This document shows, one piece after another, positions 9,176-17,009 of a stretch of DNA of 32,956 nt. Origin of the DNA: Methanolobus sp. UBA32 (GTDB taxonomy: Archaea > Halobacteriota > Methanosarcinia > Methanosarcinales > Methanosarcinaceae); NCBI GenBank assembly GCA_002507205.1, contig DAZF01000040.1, forward strand, positions 1 to 32,956, in the 5' to 3' direction. Under the pieces are notes generated by a model, which was not told the origin of the DNA, searched no databases, and was given only the letters and a program-made list of their open reading frames with translations. The translations under genes and the position numbers were made by a program. The stretch's first letter is position 1. Each line of letters begins with the position of its first letter.

Positions 9176-10252
9176 ATGGCTTCAATATTGATCAGTTCAT
9201 CAGAAGAGTACTCAGGTAAGAGTTCTATATGTATGGGTTTGGGGAAGATCTTCCAGGACAGCGGTCTGAAAGTAGGTTATATGAAACCTGTGGGAAATCT
9301 CCTTATTGATGTGCATGGCTCCCTCACGGATGAAGATTCCGAGGGCATCAAGAAACTGCTTGGAATAGAGGACCCTGCTAAGTATATAACTCCTATTCAT
9401 CTTACAGACAGTCTAATCGATGATGCCCTCAAGGGTGTGGAAAAAGACCTTGATGAGAAACTTATCGAGGCTTATTCGATAATATCGAAGGACAAGGATA
9501 TTGTCTTCGTAGAAGGCACAGGTGGCATTGGTGGTGGTTCCATGTATGGTCTTTCAGACCCCGAGATCGCCTCCAAACTGGGTATGAAGATGCTTCTTGT
9601 AACACGCTTTGATTCAATTTCAGCTGTGGATAGGATTCTGTGCGACATGCGCATCATTGGGAATAATGAGATGCTTACAGGGCTTATACTCAATGAGGTT
9701 CCGCTGAATATGGTTGACAGGGTGTCCGACCTTGTGGTTCCATTCCTGGAGAAAAAAGGCATAAAGGTATTTGGTACCATTCATGAAGACGATACCCTGC
9801 GTTCGGTCTTTATCTCTGAGATCGTTGAGGACCTTCATGCTGAAGTTCTTGTTGCACCTGACAAATTGGACCAGCTTGTAGAACATTATCTTGTTGGTGC
9901 AATGGAAGTCGGTTCTGCGATAAAGTATTTCAGGCGCCAGCCTAACAGCGCGGTCATTACAGGTGGTGACAGGGCGGATATACAGATGGCTGCCATTGAA
10001 TCAAGGGTCAAGTGTCTCATACTGACGGGTAATATGCGTCCAAGCGGTGCTGTCCTTGCAAGTGCCGAGGAAGCAGAAATTCCTGTGATCCTTGTGCGCG
10101 GCGATACTATGGACACCATTGAGAGGATGGAGAATCTCATAGGGCATGCCCACATAAAACAGCAGGTCAAGCTGAACAGGGTCGTTGAGCTTCTGAAAAA
10201 TCATCTTGATATTCCTGCAATCGCAGAGAGTATCGGGGTTGAACTGAAATAA
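9176..10252 (+). CDS. Pta-like protein: BioD-type P-loop domain plus DRTGG domain, no acyltransferase domain
   Basis: A 358-residue protein equivalent to the N-terminal half of long phosphotransacetylases. Residues 1 to about 215 form a dethiobiotin-synthetase-like P-loop domain (SSEEYSGKSSI near residue 8; VEGTGGIGGGS further on). The C-terminal part, from about 240, is a DRTGG domain (AVITGGDRADIQMAAIE, then LILTGNMRPS). The catalytic PTA_PTB domain of full-length Pta is absent, so it should not transfer acetyl groups itself. Its position 20 nt behind the ADP-forming acetate-CoA ligase suggests a regulatory or sensing role in acetyl-CoA metabolism; that is inference. The ATG at 9176 follows AAGGAGATAATATT, a good ribosome binding site. 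Confidence 0.88.
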   Translation: MASILISSSEEYSGKSSICMGLGKIFQDSGLKVGYMKPVGNLLIDVHGSLTDEDSEGIKKLLGIEDPAKYITPIHLTDSLIDDALKGVEKDLDEKLIEAYSIISKDKDIVFVEGTGGIGGGSMYGLSDPEIASKLGMKMLLVTRFDSISAVDRILCDMRIIGNNEMLTGLILNEVPLNMVDRVSDLVVPFLEKKGIKVFGTIHEDDTLRSVFISEIVEDLHAEVLVAPDKLDQLVEHYLVGAMEVGSAIKYFRRQPNSAVITGGDRADIQMAAIESRVKCLILTGNMRPSGAVLASAEEAEIPVILVRGDTMDTIERMENLIGHAHIKQQVKLNRVVELLKNHLDIPAIAESIGVELK

Positions 10253-10266
10253 AAGGAAAAGGTAAA

Positions 10267-10286
10267 AGGAGATTTTAATATCTCCT
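10267..10286. terminator. bidirectional hairpin between convergent genes
   Basis: Perfect 7-bp inverted repeat, AGGAGAT and ATCTCCT, with a 6-nt loop TTTAAT. It fills the 37-bp gap between the Pta-like gene and acs, which converge here, so it could end transcripts from both sides. Confidence 0.6.
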
Positions 10287-10289
10287 CTC

Positions 10290-12236
10290 TTAATCTGATT
10301 CCAGGATTCTTGTTTTCTCTTTCAGGGTTTCCACAACTGCGGGGTCCTGAAGGGTGGTTACGTCCCCAGGGTCCTTATCATTGGCAATTGCTTTGAGCAC
10401 TCTTCTCATGATCTTTCCACTTCTTGTTTTTGGAAGATCATCTGAGAAGATTATCTGTTTGGGCCTTGCAAAAGGTCCGATATTCTTTGCAGCATAAGAA
10501 GTGAGTTCCGCTTTGAGCTCATCGCTTTCTTCAACACCGGATTTGAGGGTTACATAAGAGTATATAACTTCACCTCTGAGTTCGTCTTCCTTTCCCACAA
10601 CACCTGCTTCTGCTACTGACGGATGTGAAACGAGTATACTTTCGAATTCTGCACTTCCGATACGATGGCCTGAAACTTTGATAACATCATCCACACGTCC
10701 TATTATCCAGAAATAGCCGTCTTCGTCTCTTTTAGCACCATCACCTGCAAAGTAGGTCTTATTGTCCCACTTGCTCCAGTACGTCTCAATGAATCGCTCC
10801 TCATTCCCGAATACTGTACGGACCATGCTGGGCCAGGGTTTCAGGATTGCAAGATATCCATCCTGTCCCGGTGGTACTTCATTACCTTTCTCATCCAGGA
10901 CAGCAGCCTTTATCCCGGGCATTGGCATGGTGGCACTTCCGGGTTTGGTTGTTGTGATTCCCGGCAGAGGTGATATCATTATCATTCCGGTCTCGGTCTG
11001 CCACCATGTATCGACCACAGGACATTTTCCAAGTCCTATGTTCTCATGATACCACAACCATGCTCCGGGGTTAATGGGTTCTCCAACAGAACCGATGAGT
11101 CTTAGTGTGGATATATCATGCATTTCCGGCCAGGATGGACCCCATTTCATGAATGTCCTGATCGCTGTAGGTGCGGTGTAGAGAATTGTTACCTTATGTC
11201 TCTCTATCATGTCCCAATACCTGTCCTTATCAGGATGATCCGGAGCACCCTCGTACATCAAAAGTGTTGTACCGTTAGAAAGAGGTCCGTAGACAAGGTA
11301 GGAATGTCCGGTGATCCATCCACAGTCAGCGGTACACCAGTAGATGTCATCTTCCTTAAGGTCGAACACGAACTTCGTGGTGGTATGGGTTGCCACCATA
11401 TAACCGCCGGTAGTGTGTACGATTCCCTTTGGTTTTCCGGTGGTACCGCTGGTATACATCAAAAAGAGCATGTCCTCTGAATCCATAATCTCCGGCTCAC
11501 ATGAACTGTCCGAACCTTCCATTATCTCATGCCACCAGACATCTCTTCCCTCTTTCATGGAAACGTCATTCTCGTGGTGTTTGACAACAATGACCTTGTC
11601 CAGAAGTCCACAGGAGCGGATGCCTTCATCGACCTTGTTCTTTTGCTCCACCACCTTTCCCCTGCGGGAGTATCCATCACAGGTTATGAGGACCTTACTG
11701 TTCGCATTTCCTATTCGGGTGGCAAGTGATTCTCCGGAGAATGCAGCAAAAACGACGCTGTGCGGTGCTCCTATACGTGCACATGCAAGCATGGCAATGA
11801 CGATTTCCGGTATCATAGGAAGATATATAGTTACAATATCCCCTTTCTCCACACCTGTGCCCCTGAGGACATTTGCAAAACGGGATACTTCTTCCAGCAG
11901 CTCTTTGTAAGTGTATTTACGGATGTTTCCGTTCTCACCTTCCCATATAATGGCGGTCTTATCAGCACGCTGCCTGAGGTTTACATCAAGACAGTTATAA
12001 CATGCGTTGAGTTTTCCACCAATGAACCATTTTGAATGAGGAGGTTCCCATTCCAGCACTTTATCCCATTTCCGGTGCCATTCAATGCCATTAGCATTCT
12101 CTTCCCAGAAACATTCCGGGTCATCTTCAGCTTTCCTGTATATATCAGGATCGTTGACGATGGCATTCCTTGCAAAATCTTCCGGTGGTCTGAATCCGGT
12201 TATATTTTTTTGAGATTGGTCTGTGTTTTCTCCCAT
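10290..12236 (-). CDS. acs: acetyl-CoA synthetase (AMP-forming)
   Basis: A 648-residue acyl-adenylate enzyme that activates acetate with ATP and CoA, releasing AMP and pyrophosphate. Family motifs are intact: the P-loop YTSGTTGKPKG, the WWQTETGMI acetate-pocket region, the hinge GRVDDVIKVSGHR, and the C-terminal KTRSGKIMRR with the Lys that is acetylated in Acs regulation. The reading frame is open up to a GTG at 12248, but the ATG at 12236 has a GGTG ribosome binding site five bases upstream and I prefer it. A TATA-like element on this strand lies near 12290-12298. It converges on the ADP-forming ligase operon, so high-affinity acetate uptake chemistry and ATP-yielding acetate release sit side by side. 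Length is normal for Acs. Confidence 0.95.
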   Translation of the reverse strand: MGENTDQSQKNITGFRPPEDFARNAIVNDPDIYRKAEDDPECFWEENANGIEWHRKWDKVLEWEPPHSKWFIGGKLNACYNCLDVNLRQRADKTAIIWEGENGNIRKYTYKELLEEVSRFANVLRGTGVEKGDIVTIYLPMIPEIVIAMLACARIGAPHSVVFAAFSGESLATRIGNANSKVLITCDGYSRRGKVVEQKNKVDEGIRSCGLLDKVIVVKHHENDVSMKEGRDVWWHEIMEGSDSSCEPEIMDSEDMLFLMYTSGTTGKPKGIVHTTGGYMVATHTTTKFVFDLKEDDIYWCTADCGWITGHSYLVYGPLSNGTTLLMYEGAPDHPDKDRYWDMIERHKVTILYTAPTAIRTFMKWGPSWPEMHDISTLRLIGSVGEPINPGAWLWYHENIGLGKCPVVDTWWQTETGMIMISPLPGITTTKPGSATMPMPGIKAAVLDEKGNEVPPGQDGYLAILKPWPSMVRTVFGNEERFIETYWSKWDNKTYFAGDGAKRDEDGYFWIIGRVDDVIKVSGHRIGSAEFESILVSHPSVAEAGVVGKEDELRGEVIYSYVTLKSGVEESDELKAELTSYAAKNIGPFARPKQIIFSDDLPKTRSGKIMRRVLKAIANDKDPGDVTTLQDPAVVETLKEKTRILESD

Positions 12237-12310
12237 GATAGCACCCACTTAAAGGAAAAATGTTCCTGTAATACCATTATCTCAATTTGTTTATATGGTT
12301 TGTCATGTGG

Positions 12311-12353
12311 GTATAAAAAGAAAAATAAAGAAAAAGAAAGGGTCTAAATCCCT
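12311..12353 (-). terminator. hairpin and T-rich tract after the iron-sulfur flavoprotein gene
   Basis: On the minus strand AGGG and CCCT (12339-12353) form a short stem, followed by a long T-rich stretch (12338 down to 12311). It lies just downstream of the flavoprotein stop codon at 12384, and probably terminates that transcript before acs. Confidence 0.5.
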
Positions 12354-12383
12354 GAAAAAGAAACTAAAAGTGTGAATAATAGT

Positions 12384-12947
12384 TCATTTCTTCATCATTT
12401 CAAGAACGTCACAGACCTTGTTGATGGTGTCAACCGCTGTCTTCATACCTTCTTCATCTTCAGCAGCTGGCTTTTTGAGTATTCCACCAAAGTGTCCGCC
12501 ATCACCCACTACTATCATTCCATGGATGTGCATCCATTCATGTATTGTCTGGATGGTTTTCTCCTGTCCGCCGTTCCTTGAACCGCCAATTGCCATTGCA
12601 GCACCCAGTTTGTTACTGAGTTTGAATCCCTGTCTCCTGTGTACAACACTCCTGTCGCAGAGGGCTTTTAATTGGGCTGTCATGGTTCCGAAGTAAACAG
12701 GTGATGATACTATTATTGCATCAGCTTCGACAAGTTTGTCATAAACTGGTTGCATATCATCATCAATAATACATTTCTCTCCTTTGGCACAAACCCCGCA
12801 TGCAGTACAGGGTGCTATTTTAGATGAGGATAAAAATACTGCATCGGTCTCAAAACCTCTCTCACTTGCTATATCCAACAATTTCTCTATCAAGGTATCG
12901 TTATTCTGGCCAGCTTTAGGGCTTCCTGATATTCCAAGTATCTTCAT
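12384..12947 (-). CDS. iron-sulfur flavoprotein (NADPH-dependent FMN reductase family, Isf-like)
   Basis: A 187-residue flavodoxin-fold protein. The N-terminal MKILGISGSPKAGQNN is the FMN phosphate-binding loop. Cys47, Cys50, Cys53 and Cys59 form the compact C-x2-C-x2-C-x5-C motif that binds a 4Fe-4S cluster in Isf of Methanosarcina. SSPVYFGTMTAQLK is the second flavin-contacting region. Isf proteins move electrons to or from FMN, and in methanogens are linked to oxygen or peroxide defence; the partner is not visible here. The frame extends upstream to 13007, but the ATG at 12947 sits behind an exact GGTGATC ribosome binding site and begins with the conserved MKILGISGS, so it is the start. 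It is transcribed divergently from pgk. Confidence 0.88.
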   Translation of the reverse strand: MKILGISGSPKAGQNNDTLIEKLLDIASERGFETDAVFLSSSKIAPCTACGVCAKGEKCIIDDDMQPVYDKLVEADAIIVSSPVYFGTMTAQLKALCDRSVVHRRQGFKLSNKLGAAMAIGGSRNGGQEKTIQTIHEWMHIHGMIVVGDGGHFGGILKKPAAEDEEGMKTAVDTINKVCDVLEMMKK

Positions 12948-13085
12948 ATGATCACCACTCTGAAATAGAGAGCAACGGATATTAGTTTTTGGCTTTTGTA
13001 CCTTCATGGAAAAGGTATAATAAGATTAGTTCGTTTAGACAAAAAACTAAAACTACAAGGCTCATTAATATACTTACTAATAATT

Positions 13086-13138
13086 CTATATATTGATCAA
13101 TGGTCATTCAGGTTAAAAGAAGCGGTGATGGAATTTTG
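13086..13138 (+). promoter_or_regulatory. pgk promoter, ribosome binding site and TTG start
   Basis: A TATA-like CTATATAT lies at about 13086-13093, so transcription should begin near 13113. This is downstream of the ATG at 13100, which would therefore not be in the mRNA. GGTGAT at 13124-13129 is a strong archaeal ribosome binding site exactly six bases before TTG at 13136. Confidence 0.6.
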
Positions 13139-14368
13139 ACTAGCAGGGACTATCTTACTATTGATGATTTTGATGTTGACGGTAAAACCATACTTGTGCG
13201 GGTGGATCTGAACACTCCGATGGATATGGAAGGTAATATTCTTGATGATATGAGGATAAAGAGCCACATACCTACTATAAAGGATCTGGATGATGCAAAG
13301 GTCGTGCTGATGGCTCACCAGAGCAGGGCGGGAAAAAAGGATTTCACAACAATGAAACCCCATGCTCAGCGGATGTCCCAGTATCTTGGCAAAGAAGTAG
13401 AGTATATTGATGATATCTTTGGTACTTATGCAAGGTCTTCTATCTCATCAATGGAAAAAGGCGATGTAATATTGCTTGAGAATGTGAGGTTCTATTCTGA
13501 AGAAAGCATAGAGAGGCCAGCCAGTGACCATGCAGCTACACATATGGTGCGCAAACTTTCTCCATTGATCGATATTTTCCTTAATGATGCATTTGCAGTA
13601 TCACACAGGAGTCATCTTTCTATCATGGGCTTTACTGAGATTCTCCCGACTGGAGCCGGCAGGGTAATGGAGAAGGAAATAAGCTCCCTTGACAGGGGTA
13701 TTAAGGGTAGTGGAAGGCCATGTATCTTTGTTCTTGGAGGTGCAAAGGTCGATGACTCCCTGAAAGTCGCGGAAAATGTTCTGATCAACGGCGGTGCTGA
13801 CAGGGTGCTTGTTACCGGTGTTGTTGCAAATGTCATGCTTGCAGCAGCAGGTGTGGACATTGGTAAAGTAAATCTGGATTTCATCGAGTCACAGGGTTAT
13901 ACAGACCAGATAGCAAGGGCAAAGCAGGTTCTGGATAAGTTCGATGGGAAGATTGGTTATCCGCTTGATGTTGCTTTTAATGATGGAGGGAAACGAGTCG
14001 AAGTTCTTGTTAGTGAGCTGCCGGATGGTAACCTTCCAATAAACGACATTGGTCTTGAGACTATAGTTGCTTTTTCTGAAGAGATCAAGAATGCAAAAAC
14101 GGTTGTTCTCAATGGTCCTGCAGGTCTGTCTGAGGTAGAGCCATTCGCTCTTGGAACACATGAGATAATCAAGGCAGCAATAAATTCCGAATATTCTATC
14201 GCAGGTGGCGGACATATATCTGCGGAGATAAGGAACCTTGGCTATGAGAATGATTTCTCACATTTAAGTACAGGTGGCGGTGCCTGTATAGATTACCTTG
14301 CAGGTGATGCTCTTCCGGGAATAGAGGCTTTGAAGACCGCAGCCGTACGATACAGACTTAACAGATAA
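13136..14368 (+). CDS. pgk: phosphoglycerate kinase
   Basis: A 410-residue Pgk that interconverts 1,3-bisphosphoglycerate and 3-phosphoglycerate with ADP/ATP, for gluconeogenesis and glycogen turnover in methanogens. Substrate-binding [30 protein letters not shown] and the nucleotide-binding VLNGPAGL and [11 protein letters not shown] motifs are present. I place the start at TTG 13136 ([18 protein letters not shown]) rather than ATG 13100: a GGTGAT site is six bases upstream, a TATA element near 13086 puts the transcript start after 13100, and family members begin just before LTIDDFDV. The AMMECR1 gene starts 37 nt downstream on the same strand and may be co-transcribed. Confidence 0.95.
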   Translation: MTSRDYLTIDDFDVDGKTILVRVDLNTPMDMEGNILDDMRIKSHIPTIKDLDDAKVVLMAHQSRAGKKDFTTMKPHAQRMSQYLGKEVEYIDDIFGTYARSSISSMEKGDVILLENVRFYSEESIERPASDHAATHMVRKLSPLIDIFLNDAFAVSHRSHLSIMGFTEILPTGAGRVMEKEISSLDRGIKGSGRPCIFVLGGAKVDDSLKVAENVLINGGADRVLVTGVVANVMLAAAGVDIGKVNLDFIESQGYTDQIARAKQVLDKFDGKIGYPLDVAFNDGGKRVEVLVSELPDGNLPINDIGLETIVAFSEEIKNAKTVVLNGPAGLSEVEPFALGTHEIIKAAINSEYSIAGGGHISAEIRNLGYENDFSHLSTGGGACIDYLAGDALPGIEALKTAAVRYRLNR

Positions 14369-14405
14369 GATAATAAATTCCTGTATAGGATACAGGAGTG
14401 TTGTT

Positions 14406-15041
14406 ATGAGTGAAGGGGTAAAATTACTATCATATACTGAAGGCCAGGCAGCTGTCCAGCTTGCCAGGGACACCATTGAAACTTATTTGCGAACCGGTGA
14501 GATGCTGGATGGTTCGGAGATCCAGCTGCCGGAAATCTTTGATGAGGTCAGGGGTGTTTTTGTGACCCTTACAATAAACGGAGACCTGCGTGGGTGTATT
14601 GGTCATCCTTATGCAGATTCTCCGCTAAGGTACGCCATCACTGATTCTGCTCTCTCTGCTGCTCTGAGAGATCCCCGCTTTCCTCCTGTACACACTTCTG
14701 AGATGGGTAATATTGCGGTGGAGGTGACAATTCTGACCAAACCTGAACTCGTTGATGTTCCTCCAAAGGAGCTCCCATCTTCTATAAAGATTGGAAGGCA
14801 TGGTCTCATAGTTAAAAGCGGTTACAGGCAGGGTCTGCTTTTGCCACAGGTGGCACCTGAAAATGATTTTGATGAAATAGAGTTCCTGAATCATACATGC
14901 ATGAAGGCAGGTCTGCCCCATGATGCCTGGGTGACAGGTGCGGAAGTATACTCTTTTGAAGGTCAGATATTCTCAGAAAAAGAACCAAACGGGGAAATCG
15001 TTGAAAAGGATTTCAACGATAAGGCTTGCTCAAGTGAGTAA
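14406..15041 (+). CDS. AMMECR1 family protein
   Basis: A 211-residue protein of the AMMECR1 family, conserved in archaea and eukaryotes. The hallmark LRGCIG is at residues 61-66, followed by the conserved helix region [18 protein letters not shown] and the [10 protein letters not shown] segment. The biochemical role of the family is not established; archaeal members are often encoded beside MEMO or radical-SAM genes, neither of which is present here. The ATG follows CAGGAG at a normal distance. The C-terminal 25 residues or so are charged and variable. It converges on the deoxyribosyltransferase gene with a 31-bp gap that contains T-rich stretches. Confidence 0.9.
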   Translation: MSEGVKLLSYTEGQAAVQLARDTIETYLRTGEMLDGSEIQLPEIFDEVRGVFVTLTINGDLRGCIGHPYADSPLRYAITDSALSAALRDPRFPPVHTSEMGNIAVEVTILTKPELVDVPPKELPSSIKIGRHGLIVKSGYRQGLLLPQVAPENDFDEIEFLNHTCMKAGLPHDAWVTGAEVYSFEGQIFSEKEPNGEIVEKDFNDKACSSE

Positions 15042-15072
15042 TCCCATTGCCTTATTTTTACATATTTTTTAC

Positions 15073-15501
15073 TTAAAGGTAGTTTTCAAGCACTTTGAGA
15101 ATACCCTCAACATCTCTTTGCAGTGTATCAATAGATATTTCCATCATGAGATTGATGATGCCTTCATCTCCGAATGTCCTGAAATCGGTTTTAAGTCCAA
15201 GGACCGGTATTCCTTTAGCATAAGCATATCCCATTTCCCATGCAGTTCCCGAATCCACGTCGCTGCCACCATCCAGCACTGCCAGCACAATATCAGATTC
15301 ATCAATTCCACGGATGTCGTTCTCAAAAATAATCCTCTGCCTGTCCTCCAGACGACTTGATTCAGTATCGTTCCCATCCTCCTGTGGAAGAAATACCAAG
15401 AACCCCATCTCTACCAGCCTGTCCCTGAGCAGTACGTTAAAATCCCTCTCTGCCTGTGAAAAAAGCGGCCCTGCTAAATAGATCTGTTTTTTATCATCCA
15501 T
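15073..15501 (-). CDS. nucleoside 2-deoxyribosyltransferase family protein
   Basis: A 142-residue protein of the nucleoside 2-deoxyribosyltransferase family (N-glycosidase fold). Visible motifs are IYLAGPLFSQAERDF at the N-terminus, NDIRGIDESDIVLAVLDG, and GTAWEMGYAYAKG, whose Glu89 is the expected catalytic nucleophile. Members either exchange bases between deoxynucleosides or hydrolyse nucleotides such as dNMPs; the exact substrate cannot be assigned. The length is typical. It is monocistronic, convergent with the AMMECR1 gene. Confidence 0.88.
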   Translation of the reverse strand: MDDKKQIYLAGPLFSQAERDFNVLLRDRLVEMGFLVFLPQEDGNDTESSRLEDRQRIIFENDIRGIDESDIVLAVLDGGSDVDSGTAWEMGYAYAKGIPVLGLKTDFRTFGDEGIINLMMEISIDTLQRDVEGILKVLENYL

Positions 15502-15611
15502 TATTATTCCATCCCTTAAATTAAGAGGAATCTATATTGTCAGTCTGGTTAATAATAGTGTTGTAAGCGGGGTGAAAATAATCTGAATAAAAATGTGAAG
15601 GTGGATTCAGA

Positions 15612-15644
15612 ACCAATTCTTAATTTCCGTTAGGATTAATTGGT
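15612..15644. promoter_or_regulatory. inverted repeat upstream of the propeller gene
   Basis: ACCAATT (15612-15618) and AATTGGT (15638-15644) form 7-bp arms about 96 bp before the start codon, with TTAAT/ATTAA allowing further pairing. It could be an operator or RNA hairpin. The rest of the 15502-15739 gap shows no gene. Confidence 0.3.
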
Positions 15645-15739
15645 ATCTCTAGAAACAGATACTTTAATCGATCTCAATTGATCTTGGCAGAAGACCAAAT
15701 CCTTTTATCCTTCCAGGCACAACAATTTGTGGGGTTTCA

Positions 15740-16924
15740 ATGTCAAGAATATCTCCAAGTCTTAAAATTTGGTGGTTAGCTGTTGTTTTTATAGTTATAA
15801 TACTCCTTGTGATATTCGCAGCAAACTATTTTGGTGTAAGACCTACGGTTACCAGTGGTGGAGTTGATGGTATTGTTCTGCCTGAAGGTTTTGTCATTGA
15901 TACTTATGCTGAGGATCTTGGAAGCACACTGCTTTCATTTGGTGGTCCATCCCCCGGCCCGCGCATGATGATGATAAAAGATGGTCTTCTTTTTGTTTCA
16001 ATTCCTAACAAAGGATTGATAGCTGTACTGCCGGACCGGGACGAAGACCATGTTGCAGATGAGGTGCAGGTGTTTATCTCGGATCTGGATTATCCTCATG
16101 GAATTGACTATTATGATGGTTGGTTCTATATCGCAGAGGAAAGCAGGGTCGTAAGGGTAAGGGATGATAATAGCGATCTTGTTTCAGACAATGGCAGTCT
16201 GGAGGTTCTTATCGATAACCTTCCCACAGGTGGACATTACACAAGAACGGTGAAAATCCATGATGGTGAAATCTACCTGGGAATGGGCTCATCTTGTAAT
16301 GCCTGTTATGAAACAAATGACAGGAGAGCTGCCATATCAAAGAGTGACCTCGATGGCAGCAATCTAACAGTATTTGCATCGGGGCTTCGCAATCCGGTGG
16401 GACTGGCATTCCATCCGCTCACCGGGAATCTGTATGTCACCGAAAATGGAAGAGACTGGCTTGGAGATGACCTGCCACCGGATGAGATAAACCTCATAGT
16501 AGAAGGTGGAGATTATGGGTGGCCGGACTGTTATGGTAAGAACATCTTTGACACAGATTTTAACAATAGTGAACATACAGGTAATCCATGCAACGATACA
16601 GGAAAGATTCCAGGTTTTGTGGATCTGCAGGCACATTCAGCACCGCTGGGATTGACATTCTATGATGGTGAAAGTTTCCCTGAAGCATATCGGGGTGACC
16701 TATTTGTTTGTTTCCATGGTTCATGGAACCGTAAGGAGCCAACAGGATACAGGATCGTTAATATTGATATGGATACTCGTACTGTCAATGACTTTGCAAC
16801 CGGATGGCTTGGTGACGCGACTATCAGTGGCAGGCCTGTGGATGTGATCCTTGCAGATGATGGCTCGCTTTTTGTCAGTGATGACAATGCAGGAGTGATA
16901 TACAGGATATATTACACAGGTTAA
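15740..16924 (+). CDS. membrane-anchored glucose/sorbosone dehydrogenase-like beta-propeller protein
   Basis: A 394-residue protein with one N-terminal membrane segment (residues about 10-32, WWLAVVFIVIILLVIFAANY), placing the rest outside the cell. The remainder has the six-bladed propeller signatures of the GSDH (soluble quinoprotein glucose dehydrogenase) family: GLRNPVGLAFHP, LYVTENGRDWLGDDLPPDEIN, GGDYGWPDCYG, and LFVCFHGSWNRKEPTGY. Relatives use PQQ and oxidise sugars. No PQQ biosynthesis gene is in the window and most methanogens are not known to make PQQ, so enzyme activity is unproven; a binding or structural role is possible. The pair of Cys in SSCNACYET is notable. ATG 15740 follows GTGGGG. 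It appears monocistronic. Confidence 0.85.
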   Translation: MSRISPSLKIWWLAVVFIVIILLVIFAANYFGVRPTVTSGGVDGIVLPEGFVIDTYAEDLGSTLLSFGGPSPGPRMMMIKDGLLFVSIPNKGLIAVLPDRDEDHVADEVQVFISDLDYPHGIDYYDGWFYIAEESRVVRVRDDNSDLVSDNGSLEVLIDNLPTGGHYTRTVKIHDGEIYLGMGSSCNACYETNDRRAAISKSDLDGSNLTVFASGLRNPVGLAFHPLTGNLYVTENGRDWLGDDLPPDEINLIVEGGDYGWPDCYGKNIFDTDFNNSEHTGNPCNDTGKIPGFVDLQAHSAPLGLTFYDGESFPEAYRGDLFVCFHGSWNRKEPTGYRIVNIDMDTRTVNDFATGWLGDATISGRPVDVILADDGSLFVSDDNAGVIYRIYYTG

Positions 16925-16949
16925 TTGCCTGGTGTAATTAATTAAATAT

Positions 16950-16966
16950 AAGAGTTGAATACTCTT
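16950..16966. terminator. short hairpin between propeller and sensor kinase genes
   Basis: Perfect 6-bp inverted repeat AAGAGT and ACTCTT with a 5-nt loop TGAAT, 26 bp after the propeller stop codon. A TATA-like ATTTAAATTA follows at about 16977-16986. With the kinase ATG at 17010 this suggests a very short leader or leaderless transcript. Confidence 0.35.
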
Positions 16967-17009
16967 ACTTATAGGGATTTAAATTATTGATTGCTAATCA
17001 CTTTCAGAT

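Noticed and set aside
11413..11910. 165-codon open frame on the plus strand
   Set aside because: It is antisense to acs, whose motifs cover the same bases; no ribosome binding site or recognisable protein.
14938..15360. 140-codon plus-strand frame spanning the AMMECR1 end and the deoxyribosyltransferase gene
   Set aside because: Both overlapped genes are well supported by family motifs; the frame has no start signal or similarity.
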